Positions 25,951-40,457 are shown, counted from the first letter of the stretch. The stretch: DNA of 64,000 bases from Gossypium raimondii (GCF_025698545.1 NC_068577.1:44285250-44349249), one strand, 5' to 3'. The notes: generated from the sequence alone by a model not told the origin. Made by a program: numbers and translations.

Positions 25951-28900
25951 TGTAACGCCCCGATAGTTAGGAGTGACAGAAAGTAGGTTCAGGATTCTAT
26001 TTCCGTAAAACGAACCCGTAAATATTTTTATTAAATATTTATGAAGTTAGTTTAGTAGTGAATTAGATTTTGGTTAAATAATTTTCGTGAAATTAGGAGT
26101 TGTTTAGATACAAGGACTAAATCGCGTTAAAGTTACAAGTTGAATTATAGATTGATATAAACTAAAAAGACTAAAGTGGCAAATATGAATTTATTTATAT
26201 GGTAGCATTAATGAGTGTACATTATATATATGTTATAATGATAATAATAATAAGATTAAATAAAATGAATCTAATATATATATAAGTTATAATAATAGAT
26301 AGTGCTTTGAAACAAAACCAAAACTATTTTCTTTTATTTTAACATGCAAACAAATTGAAAGAAAGAAAGAAAAGGATAGAAGAAGAGGTCTATGAATTAA
26401 GTGCTTAAAACATTCAAACTTCAATTGGTTAGTTAATTTAATCATTTTTCTTATAATTTTATATTTTTGGAATTTTGGTACTTATAGCTATCCAACCCAT
26501 GTTATAATTTTTAGTATTGTTTAAGTTTGTAGATGTTGTCATTGTTGAATAGTTTAAGTATTAGGGATTAATTTGATAGATTCTAAAATTAAAAATGAAA
26601 AAGGGCTAAATCTGAAGTTAATTGTTGATTTTGAGTAATAGGGACTAAATTGTGAAAAATTTGTATTATAGGGTAGAATTGAAAATAGGGAGCTAAATTT
26701 AGCTTAGTGTAAAATTAGTATAAAAATTTGAGGTTAAATATGGGTATTAAAATTAGTCTCAATTTAGGGACTAAATTGAGGATTAAGCAAAATATGGTGT
26801 AAAATTTAAATTTTAATGAAAATTGAGTTGTTTATTATTAATCTATCGTAGATATTTTATTTCATAGCAAACGTCGTCCTAGAATCCTCGAGTAAGAAGT
26901 GGAAGGACAAGGTTGACGTCGAGTAGCTCGGAATATACGATTTGTATTTCTATTATCCGAATTAAACTAAAAACTATTGCATGTTGATATAATTGTCATG
27001 ATAAGCATTAAGATGAGATTTGTTATTCGATTGAAATATTAGAATCGATGGTTGTTTATGAAAGCAAATGTTACATAATTGAAACATATGTGTATTGAGA
27101 AATTATGGTTGCTATCAAATTTAATTTATGATGTATGTGTGTTAATGTACATATATGAAATCGGAACATTGGTTGTATTGAGAAGTGAAAGGAAACCTTA
27201 TTAATTGTTTCGGGCTAAGTCGAATATAGATGGCATGCCATAGGATAGGAAGAGTTCAGAGAATTATTCGACCTTGAGTCGATGAGGAATTGGGTGCCAA
27301 TTTACTTCTATTTAACCAATGTGACACTGGGTGTCAACTTGTATAGCGCTGGGCGCAATTATTACTTCAAATTTATCAGATGAGGCACTAGGTTCCAAAC
27401 TAGTGTGTTGGTTGGATCGTGTATCCGTCCGAGTCCGAGTCGTGTTAATAGGGGAAATTACATGATAAAATTTATGTGTTGATATTGAGATGACAAGGAT
27501 GAGAAATGGAATATGAAATGACGAAATAGGATATGAATATTGAAATGAATTCATGTATTGAACAAAAAGATGAACCATGCTATTGCATGAGTTGAAATTA
27601 TAAAATGCTATATGAAATGCCATTGTCATGTACTTGAACATGTGAAATCTAGTGGATGTGAAAAAAGAATGAGCAAAATTATATTATTAAATTGAAACAT
27701 ATGTTCATAACATTACTTGTTGCATTCTTACATTTTAATTACTCATATCAAGTTTAAATTGTTCGAATTATAGAAATACCACTAAGTTATACTCAGCGTG
27801 CGGTTTTGTTTTCTATACGCAGGTTAATGGTTAGGTACCTTCAGCTTATCGTTGACTTAACATCCAACGACGATTCCGAACTTAAGTGTAATGATGTTTT
27901 ATTTTGTAATGGCATGTACCTAGGGGGTCTTTTGTTGATGTTGTTTATGATGTGATGATATTTTTGTTTTCTAATGAAATGATGGTTAATTGTTTATATA
28001 TATATGGTTATGGTTGAGGCAATATTGGTATGGTAGCTTAGCCTAATGTTTGGTACGTGTTTAGCTTAAAATTTCATAATTTAAGTAGCTGAAAGTTAGT
28101 TCAATTATGGAAAATTTGGTATAGAAATTTTGAATGGTTGATGCTTTGTTAATATGTTTGAAGATATAAAATGTGGTAACAATGTAGGTATATTGGTTGG
28201 GCATATTAGATGATTAATTTGGCATATTTTGAGCATGTTTAATTGTGTTTTTAATAGGTTAAATGGTTGGTAATTGAGTTGTTTAGTGTCCAAGTAAGCA
28301 TGAAATGATAAACTTGAGTTTTAAGGTACATTTTGTTAGAGTATGCCCAAAGATCAATCATGAGATGATTGTAATAACATACTTGATTTATCATATTTAT
28401 TAATATAAGGCGTTACCATTATTATTTCAGTTTTTTTTCTGTGTGTATAAATAAATTGTTTTATAATAATATCGTGAGAATAATATGATTATTCTTAAAA
28501 GATTCTTAGTCAAGTATTATTGTTGGCTAGGACAACAATAATGCATTAAGACTAACATGTAGTTGATTGATGATAAAGAGTTGTTATTGATATGGAATGT
28601 CAAAATCGATGCATGAATATGTGTGTTAGAGAACAACCTCTTGAACTAACCCGTTATGAGTAAGTTTCTTGGATTATTATGTAATTGTCACAACATTAAT
28701 CATAGTGATTAAAATGTATATGATCCTCAGACTTGAGATCATCATAATCCCAACATCGTGAGTTGTATATTTTGATACAGTCAAACATACACCGTAACTA
28801 GTTGTTCTATAAAGGCTGATGTTGGATATACCACGATCTGTGTAGAGGGATATGGTTGATCGATATAGGATAAGTCCCTCCTACATAATGGGAGCAATAT

Positions 28901-30718
28901 CTTAGGCCACTTGATTGAGTGAGACTAGAAATGCATGGTCATGCTCAAATAAGCTGATATAAGATGTCATACTTATTTGTATATCATAGTCTACTTAAGA
29001 TATCAAGGAACTTGGAATGGACTATGCAAGTGTGACTATTCCATGACTTGTGCCCAATCCAGAGATAAAGGACTTAAGGATTATTGCATGAAAGGTTAAT
29101 CATAAAAGGTTATGTCGAATCATGATTTCTCGTGACTTAGGTAGCAATGATGCATTGCTAGGTGCCATTCATTGTTTGTAACATTGAAATCGTTCTAATG
29201 TTACTGCTAACGTTACAAGAACCTACAAGGTCACACCCTATAGTTGAAATGAACGGAAGAAAACATAGTTGGTATTGTGTTTGGTTGTCGCTTGAATTAA
29301 ATTAATTATAGAATTAATTTAATTGGGTAATCAAATATCGAATGCATTATATGTACAAGGTTGTTGTACGCATAATGAGAACATGAATTTGGTTCGTATA
29401 TAAATTCAAATAAATATATAGTTTACCGAAATCATTATTATAATTAATGTAATTATAATTTTCGGTTTAAAAACATTGTTATATTTATTTAATTTCTAGA
29501 AACCCTAAAAATAGATATAAAAATCCTATTTTTCTTTGTTTTGGGGTCTAGCAGCCGTCAAAGCAAAGTCTTCTTCAAAAATAGTTTTGGGGATTCCTTC
29601 CGTTCATTGTCAACAGGGTGGACTATGTAGAGGCCGGAGTCATAATAGATTGTGGCTTGGTTCGATAGTAGATCAGATTACTCGTTGCCGAGGCGTCGCT
29701 GTCTACTCAGAATAAAGATTCGGTAATTTCAAAACCTTTATTTCACCCTGATTCGTTCCTCACACATGGATCCATGGTTAGGATCACCGGATGTTTTATT
29801 TTTCCGCAGCGCCGTAAGGGTGCCGGTGTTCTAACACATTTAGGTACACACGGCCTGGGATACGGTCTGTCACATGGTCGTGTGTCACACACGGGCAACA
29901 CATACAGGCGTGTGTTCTAACGTGTTGAAAAACAGTATAGGTGTAGTTTCCACACGGGCTGACACACGGTCGACGACATGGCTGTGTGAGATTAATTCGT
30001 GAGGTACACGGCCCAGGCTCCCGGACGTGTAGGATAGTCACACACCCATTTCAAAAGCCACACGGTCTGACACATGGATGTGTGTTACACAAGTCAGTGA
30101 GTTACACGGGCAGAGACACGGGTTGAGACACAGCCGTGTATCTCAACTTCAAAAGTCACATGGTTTGGGGCGTTCCACACGGCCGTGTGACCTCTATTTC
30201 TAGAATTTTTGAAATTTTCTCTAAACTTTCAAAATTGTTTCAAATTAGCCTCTTTCTGTTTATAGGCTATTTTAGGGTCTCGTAGACTTGTATTGAGGTC
30301 TGTAAGAGTATTTTTACTCTGATTTTGAATTAAATAGCAAACCTAAATTAGGTGCAGTAGGTCATTCTACTAATAACATCGAAGGTAGTAATAGTAGTAG
30401 TCGAAGTATGGTTCAATACTCTGATGCTAACAATTGAAATAGTCTTGTTATGTATCCAACCTCTAGCTTTTAAGAGGGGATAAATAATGTTAAGAGTGTA
30501 GACAGTGGAAGACCAAGTTTAACATTGCATAGCATGATTCATTAATCGACTATATAAGACACTATTATGAAAGTATTAGGTTGGCATGATCCGCCCCTGT
30601 ATAGTATATTGTTGTTAATAGTTAGCTTACACCATTGCATGATGTTAATAAATGTTCTAATTGATTAATAATGCCCATGACCCTAACCCGATGATGAAGA
30701 GGGGTTAAGGGTGTTACA
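25951..30718 (+). mobile_element. Long solo LTR (gypsy-like) with perfect 5-bp target duplication
   Basis: Starts TGTAACGCCCCGAT and ends GGTGTTACA, flanked by TTGGG at 25946-25950 and 30719-30723. It contains a later insertion at 28334-29836; without it the element is about 3.26 kb. The right part (29842-30200) is rich in CACACGG/CCGTGTG words, as in the fragment at 1-1273. No gag or pol frame is present and no internal second LTR was seen, so a solo LTR formed by recombination is the simplest reading. Confidence 0.8.
28334..29836 (+). mobile_element. Nested solo LTR (probably Ty1/copia-like), perfect 5-bp duplication
   Basis: Begins TGTTAGAGTATGCCC and ends GTGTTCTAACA, so TGTTAGA...TCTAACA forms the short terminal inverted repeat. 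CATTT flanks it on both sides (28329-28333 and 29837-29841). Length 1503 bp, no coding region. It inserted into the older LTR 25951-30718, giving a clear order of events. The copia assignment is a guess from style. Confidence 0.8.
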
Positions 30719-30723
30719 TTGGG

Positions 30724-31400
30724 ATAGTTAAGGGGTGTTCGGTAGACTATTCTTTTGACTTTATTTACTTAATTACTTCTTAGGGTTGTCAACCCTAGGG
30801 TTTAATCGCACTTAACCCAATTTAACTAATTTTGGGTAAACCCTAAACCTTTAGCTAATCACTCCTACTTTCGCTCGTAAATATCCCTAGGTTTTTAGTT
30901 CATGACCATTCTAGATGCACAATTCCCTAACTATATTTCAAACATTCAATTGAAAGCGAAAATAAAAAGAGGGAAAAGAGAATATAAATCCATTGATGAA
31001 TCGTTGAAGTGTGATCAAGAAAACCCGTGAAGAATATGTGGATGTTAAATTGATCAAAGCAAGAACAAAAATAAACGAGTAGAAATATTGAAGAACAGAA
31101 AGATAAACTAAAATTGAATTGAAATTAAAGTTGAAGAGAAAAATCCCTCAAATAAAGCCCTAATTTAAGAACAAGAAAATTAACTAAAGAAGTGAAGTCC
31201 CCTAATCAGGTCCTGAGCACTAATATTTATAGTCTTCCTATTAAAAGACCAAATTAGGTCAATTGAAGGCTATTAATCATGTTGATTTGTAGTGTACGGA
31301 TGAAAAGCACTTTTAGCCGATAATTGAGTCTCGTCGGATTGGTGTCGCAATAATATTAAAATAATTTAAAAAATTAATATAAATATTTATAAAATTTAAT
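30724..31400. mobile_element. Right part of the unclassified element split at 25950
   Basis: Continues the sequence interrupted by the TTGGG-flanked LTR. AT-rich, with CCCTAGGGTTTAATCGC and GTCTCGTCGGATTGGTGTCGC words; no open frame. The outer right boundary is uncertain, somewhere before 31650 where the PPX promoter region must begin. Confidence 0.4.
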
Positions 31401-31955
31401 CCATTAAGAATAAATTTATAATTTGGAATTAATCAGACTTTTAATGGACTTAAAAAATTAAAATTGTTTATGAATAAAAAACTGATAAGAAAAGGAAGAA
31501 AATTTGTTATTAATGAAACAAAGAAGAGGCACTAATCCCATAATGGGGAGGAAATGAAGCATAAAACCAAAAAATGTATTAGAGCGAGCAGTAGAATACC
31601 AAATATCAACAATGAAATTCTTCCGACAATATGGACCGGTTATCTTGCGTCCCTTCATATTCTCATCAATTGGTCATTGCTTGACAATACATTTTCAAAG
31701 GAAAAGACGAACTTCGGGTAAATTTTGGAAATTACCTTAAATACAATACCTAAACTAGTAAAGCAACAAAACACGAGTGGCACCATAGCAAAAACCTCAA
31801 GTAAACAAATAGAAACTCCAAAAAGGAATCGAACCGCCCTTCTAAAATAATTTCACCAACTCCTCAGTTAACGAAAGGCCCCCAAGATTCATAGATTTAG
31901 GAGGCTTTTAGCCTTTGAACCTCCTCTAACTATTGGGTCTTCTGCAAACCAAACC

Positions 31956-34617
31956 ATGTCTGACCTAGACAGGCAAATAGAGCAGCTAAAGAAGTGTGAA
32001 CCCTTGAAAGAATCCGAAGTGAAAGCTCTTTGTCTCAAGGCCATGGAAATCCTTGTTGAAGAGAGTAATGTTCAAAGGGTCGATGCCCCTGTAACTGTAA
32101 GTTTTTTACATGTTCTTAAAGTTGGGTTATATATATATATTGGTGGTTTGTTTTAGGCTATGGGTTTTTTTGGGGGGTGTTTTGGTTTAGTGAAAGTAAT
32201 GGTTTCAGCTTTGTGTTAATTGGTTATAGGAGTTTATCCGATTGTTTTGGTTATTGGGATTTTTGCTTTTTCATTTTTATTCACATTTTAAGGCTTGGTG
32301 CTTATGGGTATGAATTATAATGTCTATTTGTATCCGGGTCAAGAAATGAGACGGGATTGACTAGGGTTTTGGAGGGGAGGAGAGTTGATTGAAGAAAATA
32401 GGCCTTTTTCTTTTACAGGACTAGAAGCTGGGAGGGGTTCTGTTAGAATGATTGGATTTGGTTAAAAGGAACCAAAGAAATAAAAAGTTTATCTATTAGA
32501 GAATTAAACAAGGGTGGAAGTCAAATGATGGAAGTAGGATTTAGGGTCCTTAAAGTTTGGTCAAGTTAGAAAATATATACGGTGGTGACGAGTTTTTATA
32601 TCAATGGAACAGTACTTCTAGGGGCATTAGGTTGTTTTGACTCTCTTAAATGTAAATACTATCCTTTCCTTCCTCGTGAACTTTTGCAGGGTGTTTTGCT
32701 GGATTAATGTAAGTCTATGGTATACGATGTTTGTACATTTGTACAATGGAGGATTAGGTCACTGTTACTTCCGGTGAAAGCTTGGGCTGGGAATATAGCT
32801 ACCTGGAAACAGTTTATAGAAATTGTGAATCTGTTTTTAATCTGGATGCTAACCTTATGCAATTCAGAAAACTTATATTACTTCTGATTTTTGCATAGAT
32901 ATGTGGTGATATCCATGGGCAGTTTTATGATATGAAAGAGCTTTTTAAAGTAGGAGGTGATTGCCCTAAGACAAATTATTTGTTTCTTGGAGATTTTGTT
33001 GACAGAGGGTTTTACTCCGTGGAAACCTTTCTCCTTCTATTGGCCTTGAAGGTTAACTATAGATCACCATGTTCTTTCAGAAAGGTTTTTTGAAATTTTC
33101 TTCTTCATCTGATAATTTGAGTGTCATCAGGTCAGATATCCGGATCGCATAACACTCATTAGAGGGAACCATGAAAGCCGTCAGATCACACAGGTTAAAC
33201 AATTTTATTTTGACCTCTCTGTTAGATTATTGTGTTTTCAGAGTGTTCAATTACTGCTATTTCTTGACAGGTATATGGATTCTATGACGAATGCCTGCGT
33301 AAATATGGCTCGGTGAATGTTTGGAGATATTGCACTGAAATCTTTGATTACTTAAGGTTTGCCTGTTTTTCCATTATTAGAATGTATAAATTATCAAGGA
33401 CAGCTGCAGTTGCTAGGGGCAGTGATGTTTCAGTATTATCAAGTGGCAATATAGTTACTTTTTATAGGGTTGGTTTCATACTGTATCTTTGATGTTTTGT
33501 TATAAAATGATCAGTTTTGTGCCACTAAAGAATTATGGAGGGAGCTATTTAGTTGCTTATAAATAATCAGTTAAATCGAATTTGAAAAATATTACTGTTC
33601 CAGATTTGTTGTCTGGATTAAGTCCCGTTGGTTCTCAGCTTACAATGCCCTTTCTTTCGGTCCCTTTAAGTTACATGCTGCACAACCTATATTCTTTTTT
33701 GAATACGTATATTGTCTTTTTCTGATGATCTTTTATCTTGTCGATTATTGTATGCTAGTCTTTCAGCTCTTATCGAGAACAAAATCTTTAGCGTCCATGG
33801 TGGTCTCTCTCCTGCAATATCTACTTTGGATCAGGTCTAGGAAGCAATCTTGAATTATTTGGTAATTTTCTTCCAGAAGCTTTATGTTTGCAGTACTAAT
33901 ACAATCTCTTACAGATTCGAACAATTGATCGGAAGCAAGAAGTACCACATGATGGTGCCATGTGTGACCTGTTGTGGTCTGACCCTGAGGATATTGTTGA
34001 TGGATGGGGTTTGAGTCCCCGTGGTGCTGGTTTCCTGTTTGGCGGCAGTGTTGTCACTTCGTTCAACCACACAAACAGCATTGACTATATATGCCGTGCA
34101 CATCAATTGGTTATGGAAGGATACAAATGGATGTTTAATAACCAGATAGTTACAGTCTGGTCAGCTCCCAATTACTGTTATAGGTAATTTATCAACTTGA
34201 GATTTCCATTTCCATTTCCATTATGCTGCAGCTTACAGGTTCTTTCATGTTGCATAGATGTGGTAATGTTGCTGCAATTCTCGAGCTGGATGAAAATCTT
34301 AACAAGCAGTTTCGCGTGTTTGATGCAGCACCTCAGGTTGGTACTAACTTGAAATTGATTCCAAATGCAAGAAAAAAGAAAAAAAAGATAGCATAAAACT
34401 ATTCAGAATTCTTTTTTTTTTTTGTCATGAAAGATGTTACAATCTGTGCCATATTACCGACCGCTGTAATAAGTGGTGTCTATTCAAAGTTTTTCTTCTC
34501 ACTATGCTTGCATTGTTGGATAAGTAGATTAGTAGTATGGCTTACTGAAGTTCATTATCAATGCAGGAATCAAGAGGTACTCCTGCCAAAAAGCCTGCTC
34601 CCGATTACTTTCTATGA
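31956..34617 (+). CDS. PPX1: Serine/threonine protein phosphatase PPX (PP4 catalytic subunit)
   Basis: Metal-dependent PPP-family phosphatase, nuclear and plastid-associated in plants, working with PP4R2/PP4R3-type regulatory subunits. Eight GT-AG exons: 31956-32096, 32899-33051, 33131-33193, 33271-33356, 33759-33834, 33915-34183, 34258-34336 and 34567-34617, giving 305 aa, the family length. Metal-binding and catalytic motifs are all present: GDIHGQ (50-55), GDFVDRG (78-84), GNHE (110-113) and HGGL (161-164), plus SAPNYCYR. The C-terminal tail KKPAPDYFL carries the terminal Leu that is carboxymethylated in this family. At residue 85 Phe replaces the usual Tyr after VDRG. The match to Arabidopsis PPX1/PPX2 is near complete; which of the two is not decided. 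Confidence 0.96.
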
Positions 34618-35540
34618 AACAGATGTGAAGCTTTACCTTTTCTAGTTAATTACACTTAAATTGATCAACGAGAGGATTTCAGTCACTCGACGCATATGTT
34701 CCACCTATAGTAGCAGAACGATATTCAATGGATAGGCTGCTCGATGATTATCGAGAGTTGCACTTTCAGTTTGTAATTGTTGGGCTTGCCTTTGACGGAT
34801 GTGCGCTTGTTGTAATTGTATTGTGTTAAGTAGCTGTTCTGTGCTACCAAGTCCACGGCATATTACGTTGTAATTTTAGTGCTGGAAGAGTAAGAGAGGG
34901 TAAGAGGGAGAAAGAGTAAAGACATTGATTCTGAAGCGAGAATTCGATTAGGAACAGTCGGAGAGTGAGTTGTTGCAACTATGATTCTTATATGAGAATT
35001 TCTCAATTTGGTTTTGTTTCATCAAATCTTTGGCCACATAAGCTTATTTGTTAAGCACTACCATGTTTCTTTGTTTCATATGTACAAGACCCTGGATGAA
35101 TGTGCATCTTCTTTTTTCTCCATTTTTTGTACTTCACAGTCTGCCGATGATCAGTCGAGTGGCATTTGAATTGCCATTCAGACTTGAGTGGAAGATCTAA
35201 AGAATATGTTGATGTTGTAGTTTCTGAATCTCTCCTAGAATTGGTGCAAGTTTTCAATGGACGGTCTACCAAGTAACAATGGAGTGCAGTGTCCCTTCAG
35301 AACAAGCAGCAGGCAATCTATTAATTCTGCACTCATACGTAGACCTTATCACAATGGAAATATGAAATAACAAATTATCAAGAATGTTTGCTAGGAATAA
35401 ATTGATAATTAGTTTAATATTGTAATTTGATTAAAAAACGTAATTGAAAAGGATTTTTTAAAAATAATTTTATGTTATTGCTTTCACTGTTTTGCGAAGA
35501 ATAAAGAAGATATAAAATTTTATATTTGAACAATACCAAT
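34618..35540. other. PPX 3' UTR and spacer
   Basis: The first 250-400 bases are likely 3' UTR of PPX. The remainder has no coding signal that I trust; the small open frame on the minus strand at 35051-35272 has no family features. Confidence 0.4.
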
Positions 35541-35549
35541 GGAAGGATA

Positions 35550-36560
35550 GTTTGTCTTAGGTATTGAAACGGATGACTCCTAGAAAGATAGAGACTATAT
35601 GTGGTTACCTAAACTGATAAAACATTATATAGAACCCAAATTGAATTTACCCTAGATCCTATTATGAATTTATTTATTTGTGGCATTCATAGCGCGACTT
35701 ACATTAATCCTGAGTAAGTAACTGACTATGTATGTGTAACTTGTATACTTTAATATATTGAAAGTCTGAGTTCAATTGGTAATAAAATCGAAAGTTGGTA
35801 TGTTGAGTATACGATTTATGTATGACATAACTTTACTTACAATAGTGGAATTCATAGCTCGATGAAAGATAAATAATATACTTTCATTGGCATTGCATGA
35901 TTGATGAAAAGAAATGGGGCCATGAGTCATTTGTTTAAGATGAATGATTTTATTACTATGTGTTAGTAATAGATTTTTTCATGAAAGGAAGATGTAATGG
36001 TTATCATTAGATAAAATAGGATCATATAAGGTGAACTAATCTAACCCAAAGAGATAAGTATCCTATGAGGGCAACACAATTATGACGAAATCATTGGACA
36101 AACAAATCATAAATTGCTTTGTAATGGTATACAATAAAGGAGAGTTCAATTATGATGCTTTTAGTGAATTAACTTCATGATTAAATAACGTTGTAATTAA
36201 AAGACGAGGATTTGGAACTTAAATACAAATTATTTGAGTCCTAAAGCATATATGTCCAATCGGTTTTTCAACTAGCTCAACACAACCCTTTACAGATTGC
36301 ATTTGAACTGATTTGTTGAATGAATGAAAATGACGAATAAAGAATTAGGTTACATGTATTACTATCCATAATGAATGCATTTTCTCGCATGAACCAAGAG
36401 ATGACTTAGTGATTAATTTAATTAATTTAAATTATCATTTAATTGATTGTAATTAAATAACTGAAATTCAAAGTGAAAATTAAATTAAGTAGTCATCGTA
36501 GTTTTACAAAATAAGATAATTAAATTTATTTTCCTTATTGTTTTCTTTGCTAAGTTTTAA
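35550..36560 (+). mobile_element. Diverged LTR fragment related to 23871-25498 and 61487-63597
   Basis: Shares ordered words with the two larger LTR copies: CGGATGACTCCTAGAAAGATAGA, the phrase around CTTGTATACTTTAATAT, the CATTGGCATTGCATGATTGATGAA stretch, and AAGATGTAATGGTTATCA. Both ends of the LTR are missing. No coding sequence. Confidence 0.55.
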
Positions 36561-39500
36561 ATTTAATTTAGTTTTTAGTTTTATGAGAAGGTGGGATCAG
36601 ATTTAACCTATCCTTGTAAATATAACACTATTGACTACAGTGATTCGCCTTCCTAAACTCAAATCATACCACATGCTAATCTTGATTAAAATGTCTAAAG
36701 AGAACAAACACCAGACAATAAGAAGACCACTTTGTTTGTTTGTGGGTTAATTATGATTCTTGGCGTCTAATTGGAGAGATCATGGTAATATGCCACAAAC
36801 GTTGGAGAACTTTATAAAAGCTGCTTAGGAGAGGAACAAGGAGTTGAGTGGGAATATTTTTGATCGGAAGAAAAAAATTATATCAAGCTAATGAGCCCTA
36901 CACAATTTTAAATCTAGTAAATGAGAAGAGAAAATCAAGCTTAGAGAGGAACTCGAGGAGACTGAGTTATGAAGAATTGTGGCAATAAAAGGCTAGATGT
37001 GAATGGTTAATAAACTACAATACTAGATCTCATTATGGTGTTCGAAAAGTGTGAAAGTTTGAGTAAAAATATAGGTTGGAAAAATAGGCTTAGACAAAAA
37101 AATATAAGAGCTGTTTTCTTGTTGTTTTGCTACAATTTTGTTGCTATTATTTTATTGTTATTGTTTGGATATTATATAACTTTTATTTTATTGTTAATTT
37201 TATTACTATTTTAGAGGCATATGCTTGCTAAGTTGCAATTATTTTAGTGTTATTTAAGTATAAATATTTTTTAATGTATTTTCAATTTGTAGGGAAACAT
37301 TTATTTTAATTTTTTTAGTGTATTTGATATATTATATTTTTAAATTTATTTTTATAAAAAAAATCTAAAAAAAATTAATACGGGCGGGCCGAGTTGGGCT
37401 CGAATTTAGCATTTTTAATATGAGTTGGGCTTGGATAGAATTTTAAGCCCATTTTTTGAGTCGAACATAAGAAAATGGGCCTAAAATTTCACATCGATTT
37501 GACCCTAACTCGACCCAGCCCATTATCAGGTTTGCACTAATGTTACCTTTGGTAGGAGTAATCATTTTTTACATATGCTTTAGTACATGAGTTGACAATA
37601 AACTAATTCAATTGATGATACTTAGCCACTCCCATAACTTATTTTAGTAAAGAGAAAGAAAAAAATTGGCTTATTTTTTATAAGAGTTTTTGCTTATCTT
37701 TCTAATTTCAAGTTTAAATTTGTACTAACTATTGTAACATATGTAATAAATAAACTTTTTCCTTATATTATTACACTAGTAACCAAACGAAGCATAAATA
37801 TTATTGACTAGAATGAGAGATAATAGAATTGAGGTGTTGAATGAAAAATGGTGCTTTGGTAAGGAGTGACTCAAACAAGAACCTATGAACTCTTTTACCA
37901 ATGAGGGGATAATTTATGGAAGTTTTCCTATAAAAGGTAAGTTCCCGAAACTATCCAATGAATTTGTCATTTTGCTATGTTCTAATATCATCAATGAGGA
38001 GATCTCCCTTCAAAGCTCTTAGAAAGGATAGAGTCTTTTAATAGTATTGTCACTATCTTAATCACAAAAGTTACTGATCCAAAATCTGTAGCACATGCAT
38101 ATATGTACATGAATAACTATTAAATTGGATCTCAAAAAAACCTATAACAAAATCCAATGAGATTTTGTTAAAAATTGTATCGAAGTGCAAGTATTTAGAA
38201 GAAAATGATTGACCTTATTATGCATTCGACAATGCAAATTGTATGGAATGAAAGGGATGATTGGGGCCTTCAAACCGTCAAGAGCAATTTGACAAGATCC
38301 TTTTTCATTGTATTTGTTTGTTGTGGGTATGGAAAGGCTAGTTTATTGTATTAACCAAGACGTTGAGAACAAGAGATAGATCAAGCTTTCAAAGAGATCT
38401 CGCATATTTTCTTGCATAATCCTTTTCTCAAATTTTTTTTAGAAAACATTAAGAATAGTGTCACATAGTTTATCAATGTAAAGTTAAGATTATAAACGCT
38501 ACGATATCTTGGTTGATATATTGGAGTTCCTTTATTTTATAGAAGAGTTCAGAAGGAGATTTATCGATTTGTTATGATAAATTCACTTATATTTTAATGT
38601 GTGATTTCTTGAAAATTATCTATGATAGGAAGAGTGATAATACAAAATCATTTATAATTATTACACTCATTCTTGAATGTATATGTTTCAAAATTGAGAA
38701 GCTTGTCGGGGAGTAGCGGACGGAATCGAGGTTGCATGCTGATAGACAATGGTGGTCTCAAACTGAGACAAGTTAGGGACCAAAACTTATCATTGTTCCA
38801 ACTGGGTTTCCAATTAATATCGAATCAATTTGCTTATTGGGTCAAGGTCATGAGATTGAAGTTCAAAGTTGATGATCTTAGTCGAGAAAGTATTGAACGA
38901 TCAAATTGCTCCTATGGCTATAACGCTCAATCTCAAAAGTTCGGAAAGAATTAAAAACAAACATACGTTGGTCCTTAGGAGAGTGGCTCAGTTCGGTTTT
39001 GCTTGGACACATGGCACCTTGACGTGGACTCACTATGGCAGCATCGAATTGATCATGATGGGGTACAGATGAAATGGGTAATTGGAAGTGGCTATATATT
39101 TGTTTGCTACCTACAACGATTGTATTAAAAATTGCTGGCACTTTCCCACCAATGTCTGACCGATCTATATAGCGATGGTCAAAATTTGGCCAACTTTCAG
39201 TCTCGGATGCTTATAGGCACTACACACAAGAAAAATGGATTCCAAAAGATGAAGCATGGAAAATCATTTGGAGATATAAAGGTCTGCAACGAGTTCATCT
39301 CTTCATTTGGCTCTTATTTAATGATTACGAATAACAAACGCTGTCGGAGGAGTGTAACAGATGAGGCAAATTGTTAGTCATGTGGGATGACCCAAGAAAC
39401 AAGTCTACACTCTATTTTGGGATGACAACAAAAGGTACTTGAGTATTAGGGTAACGGGGCGGATTTTTGTCTTTCTTAATGTAAACTTGAAACTTGATCA

Positions 39501-40051
39501 ATTCGTTTTGAACTCGACTTGACCTCAACTTTTTTTAAAAAAATTTGCCCGAATTCGAACTTGAAATTTAGTAGAAAACCCAATTCCACCTTGCTTCAGC
39601 TCGAATTTAATTTAATTGTTTTATTTTAAAGCAAATAAGTTTTTTTTTGAGTTTAGACTTAAAATTTAATATATTTATTTAAAGCAAAAACTTAATATAT
39701 GTATATATATTAGGGACTTTTTTATAAATATCATGAGGTGAGCGAATTTACCTCAAACCTGACATGACTTGGACTCTATTTTCAGAAAAAAAAAACCTTA
39801 ATGGATTGGACCGAAACCTATAAAATTTGAATTTTTTTGTCATCCCAATACTTAATCTTTACTTCATAGAGTGACCATAAGTGTGTTTTGTAGAATTGAA
39901 AAATAGAAAAAAAAATAATTTTTTTTAAAAATACATAATTTTGATCTATGATACAAATCTTTTCATTTTCTTTCTTTTCCTTCTTTCCAATTTGGAAGGA
40001 CATTCAATTTTTTTTCCATCAATTTACTTCTAAATTAACAACACTCAAAAT
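36561..40051. other. Long AT-rich intergenic stretch; repeat debris only
   Basis: At 37380-37540 there is a patch rich in GGGCTCG / CGACCCAGCCC words typical of decayed hAT-like ends, and a similar patch at about 39450-39790. The short frames at 38673-39377 look like translated repeat sequence and have no family resemblance. Nothing else is supported. Confidence 0.4.
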
Positions 40052-40347
40052 TTAATTATTAGGTAAATTACACCAACAATCACTCAACTTTAGGGTAGTT
40101 AACAAAAGAGTCGCCTAAGTTTCATTTCAGTCACTCAACTTTAGAAAAATAACAAAACAATCATTTTAACCATTTTCTGTTACAGACGTAATGGAAAAAT
40201 AACATGTCATTTAATGGTGGGTTATCTGTCATTTTAATAGTCCCTTTTAACCATAAACCCATTTAAGAACCCTGAGCAGTAGAAGAAGAAGAGAAAAAGA
40301 AGAATAAGAGAAGAAATAGAAGAAGAGGAGAAGAAGAATAAGAGAAA

Positions 40348-40457
40348 ATGGAAGGAGCTTCGTATCAGCGATTCCCAATGGTCAAAATCTGAGAACTCAA
40401 AGACGACTATGCTTCCACGACATCGATACCTCCATGGCCAACGCCCTCCGCCGCACA
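40348..40457 (+). pseudogene. Captured 5' coding fragment of RPB3 (RNA polymerase II subunit)
   Basis: From the ATG at 40348 the sequence reads MEGASYQRFP, then VKI, a stop, ELKDDYA, and in a second frame DTSMANALRR. This is the conserved N-terminus of NRPB3, the alpha-like subunit of RNA polymerase II. A premature stop (TGA at 40390-40392) and a small deletion that shifts the frame break it. It ends about where RPS24-derived sequence begins. The natural initiation codon is kept, so any transcript of the element could still start translation here. Confidence 0.8.

Noticed and set aside
38673-39377. Group of short open frames near 39 kb
   Set aside because: No conserved motif, no splice logic linking them, and AT-rich repeat-like surroundings.
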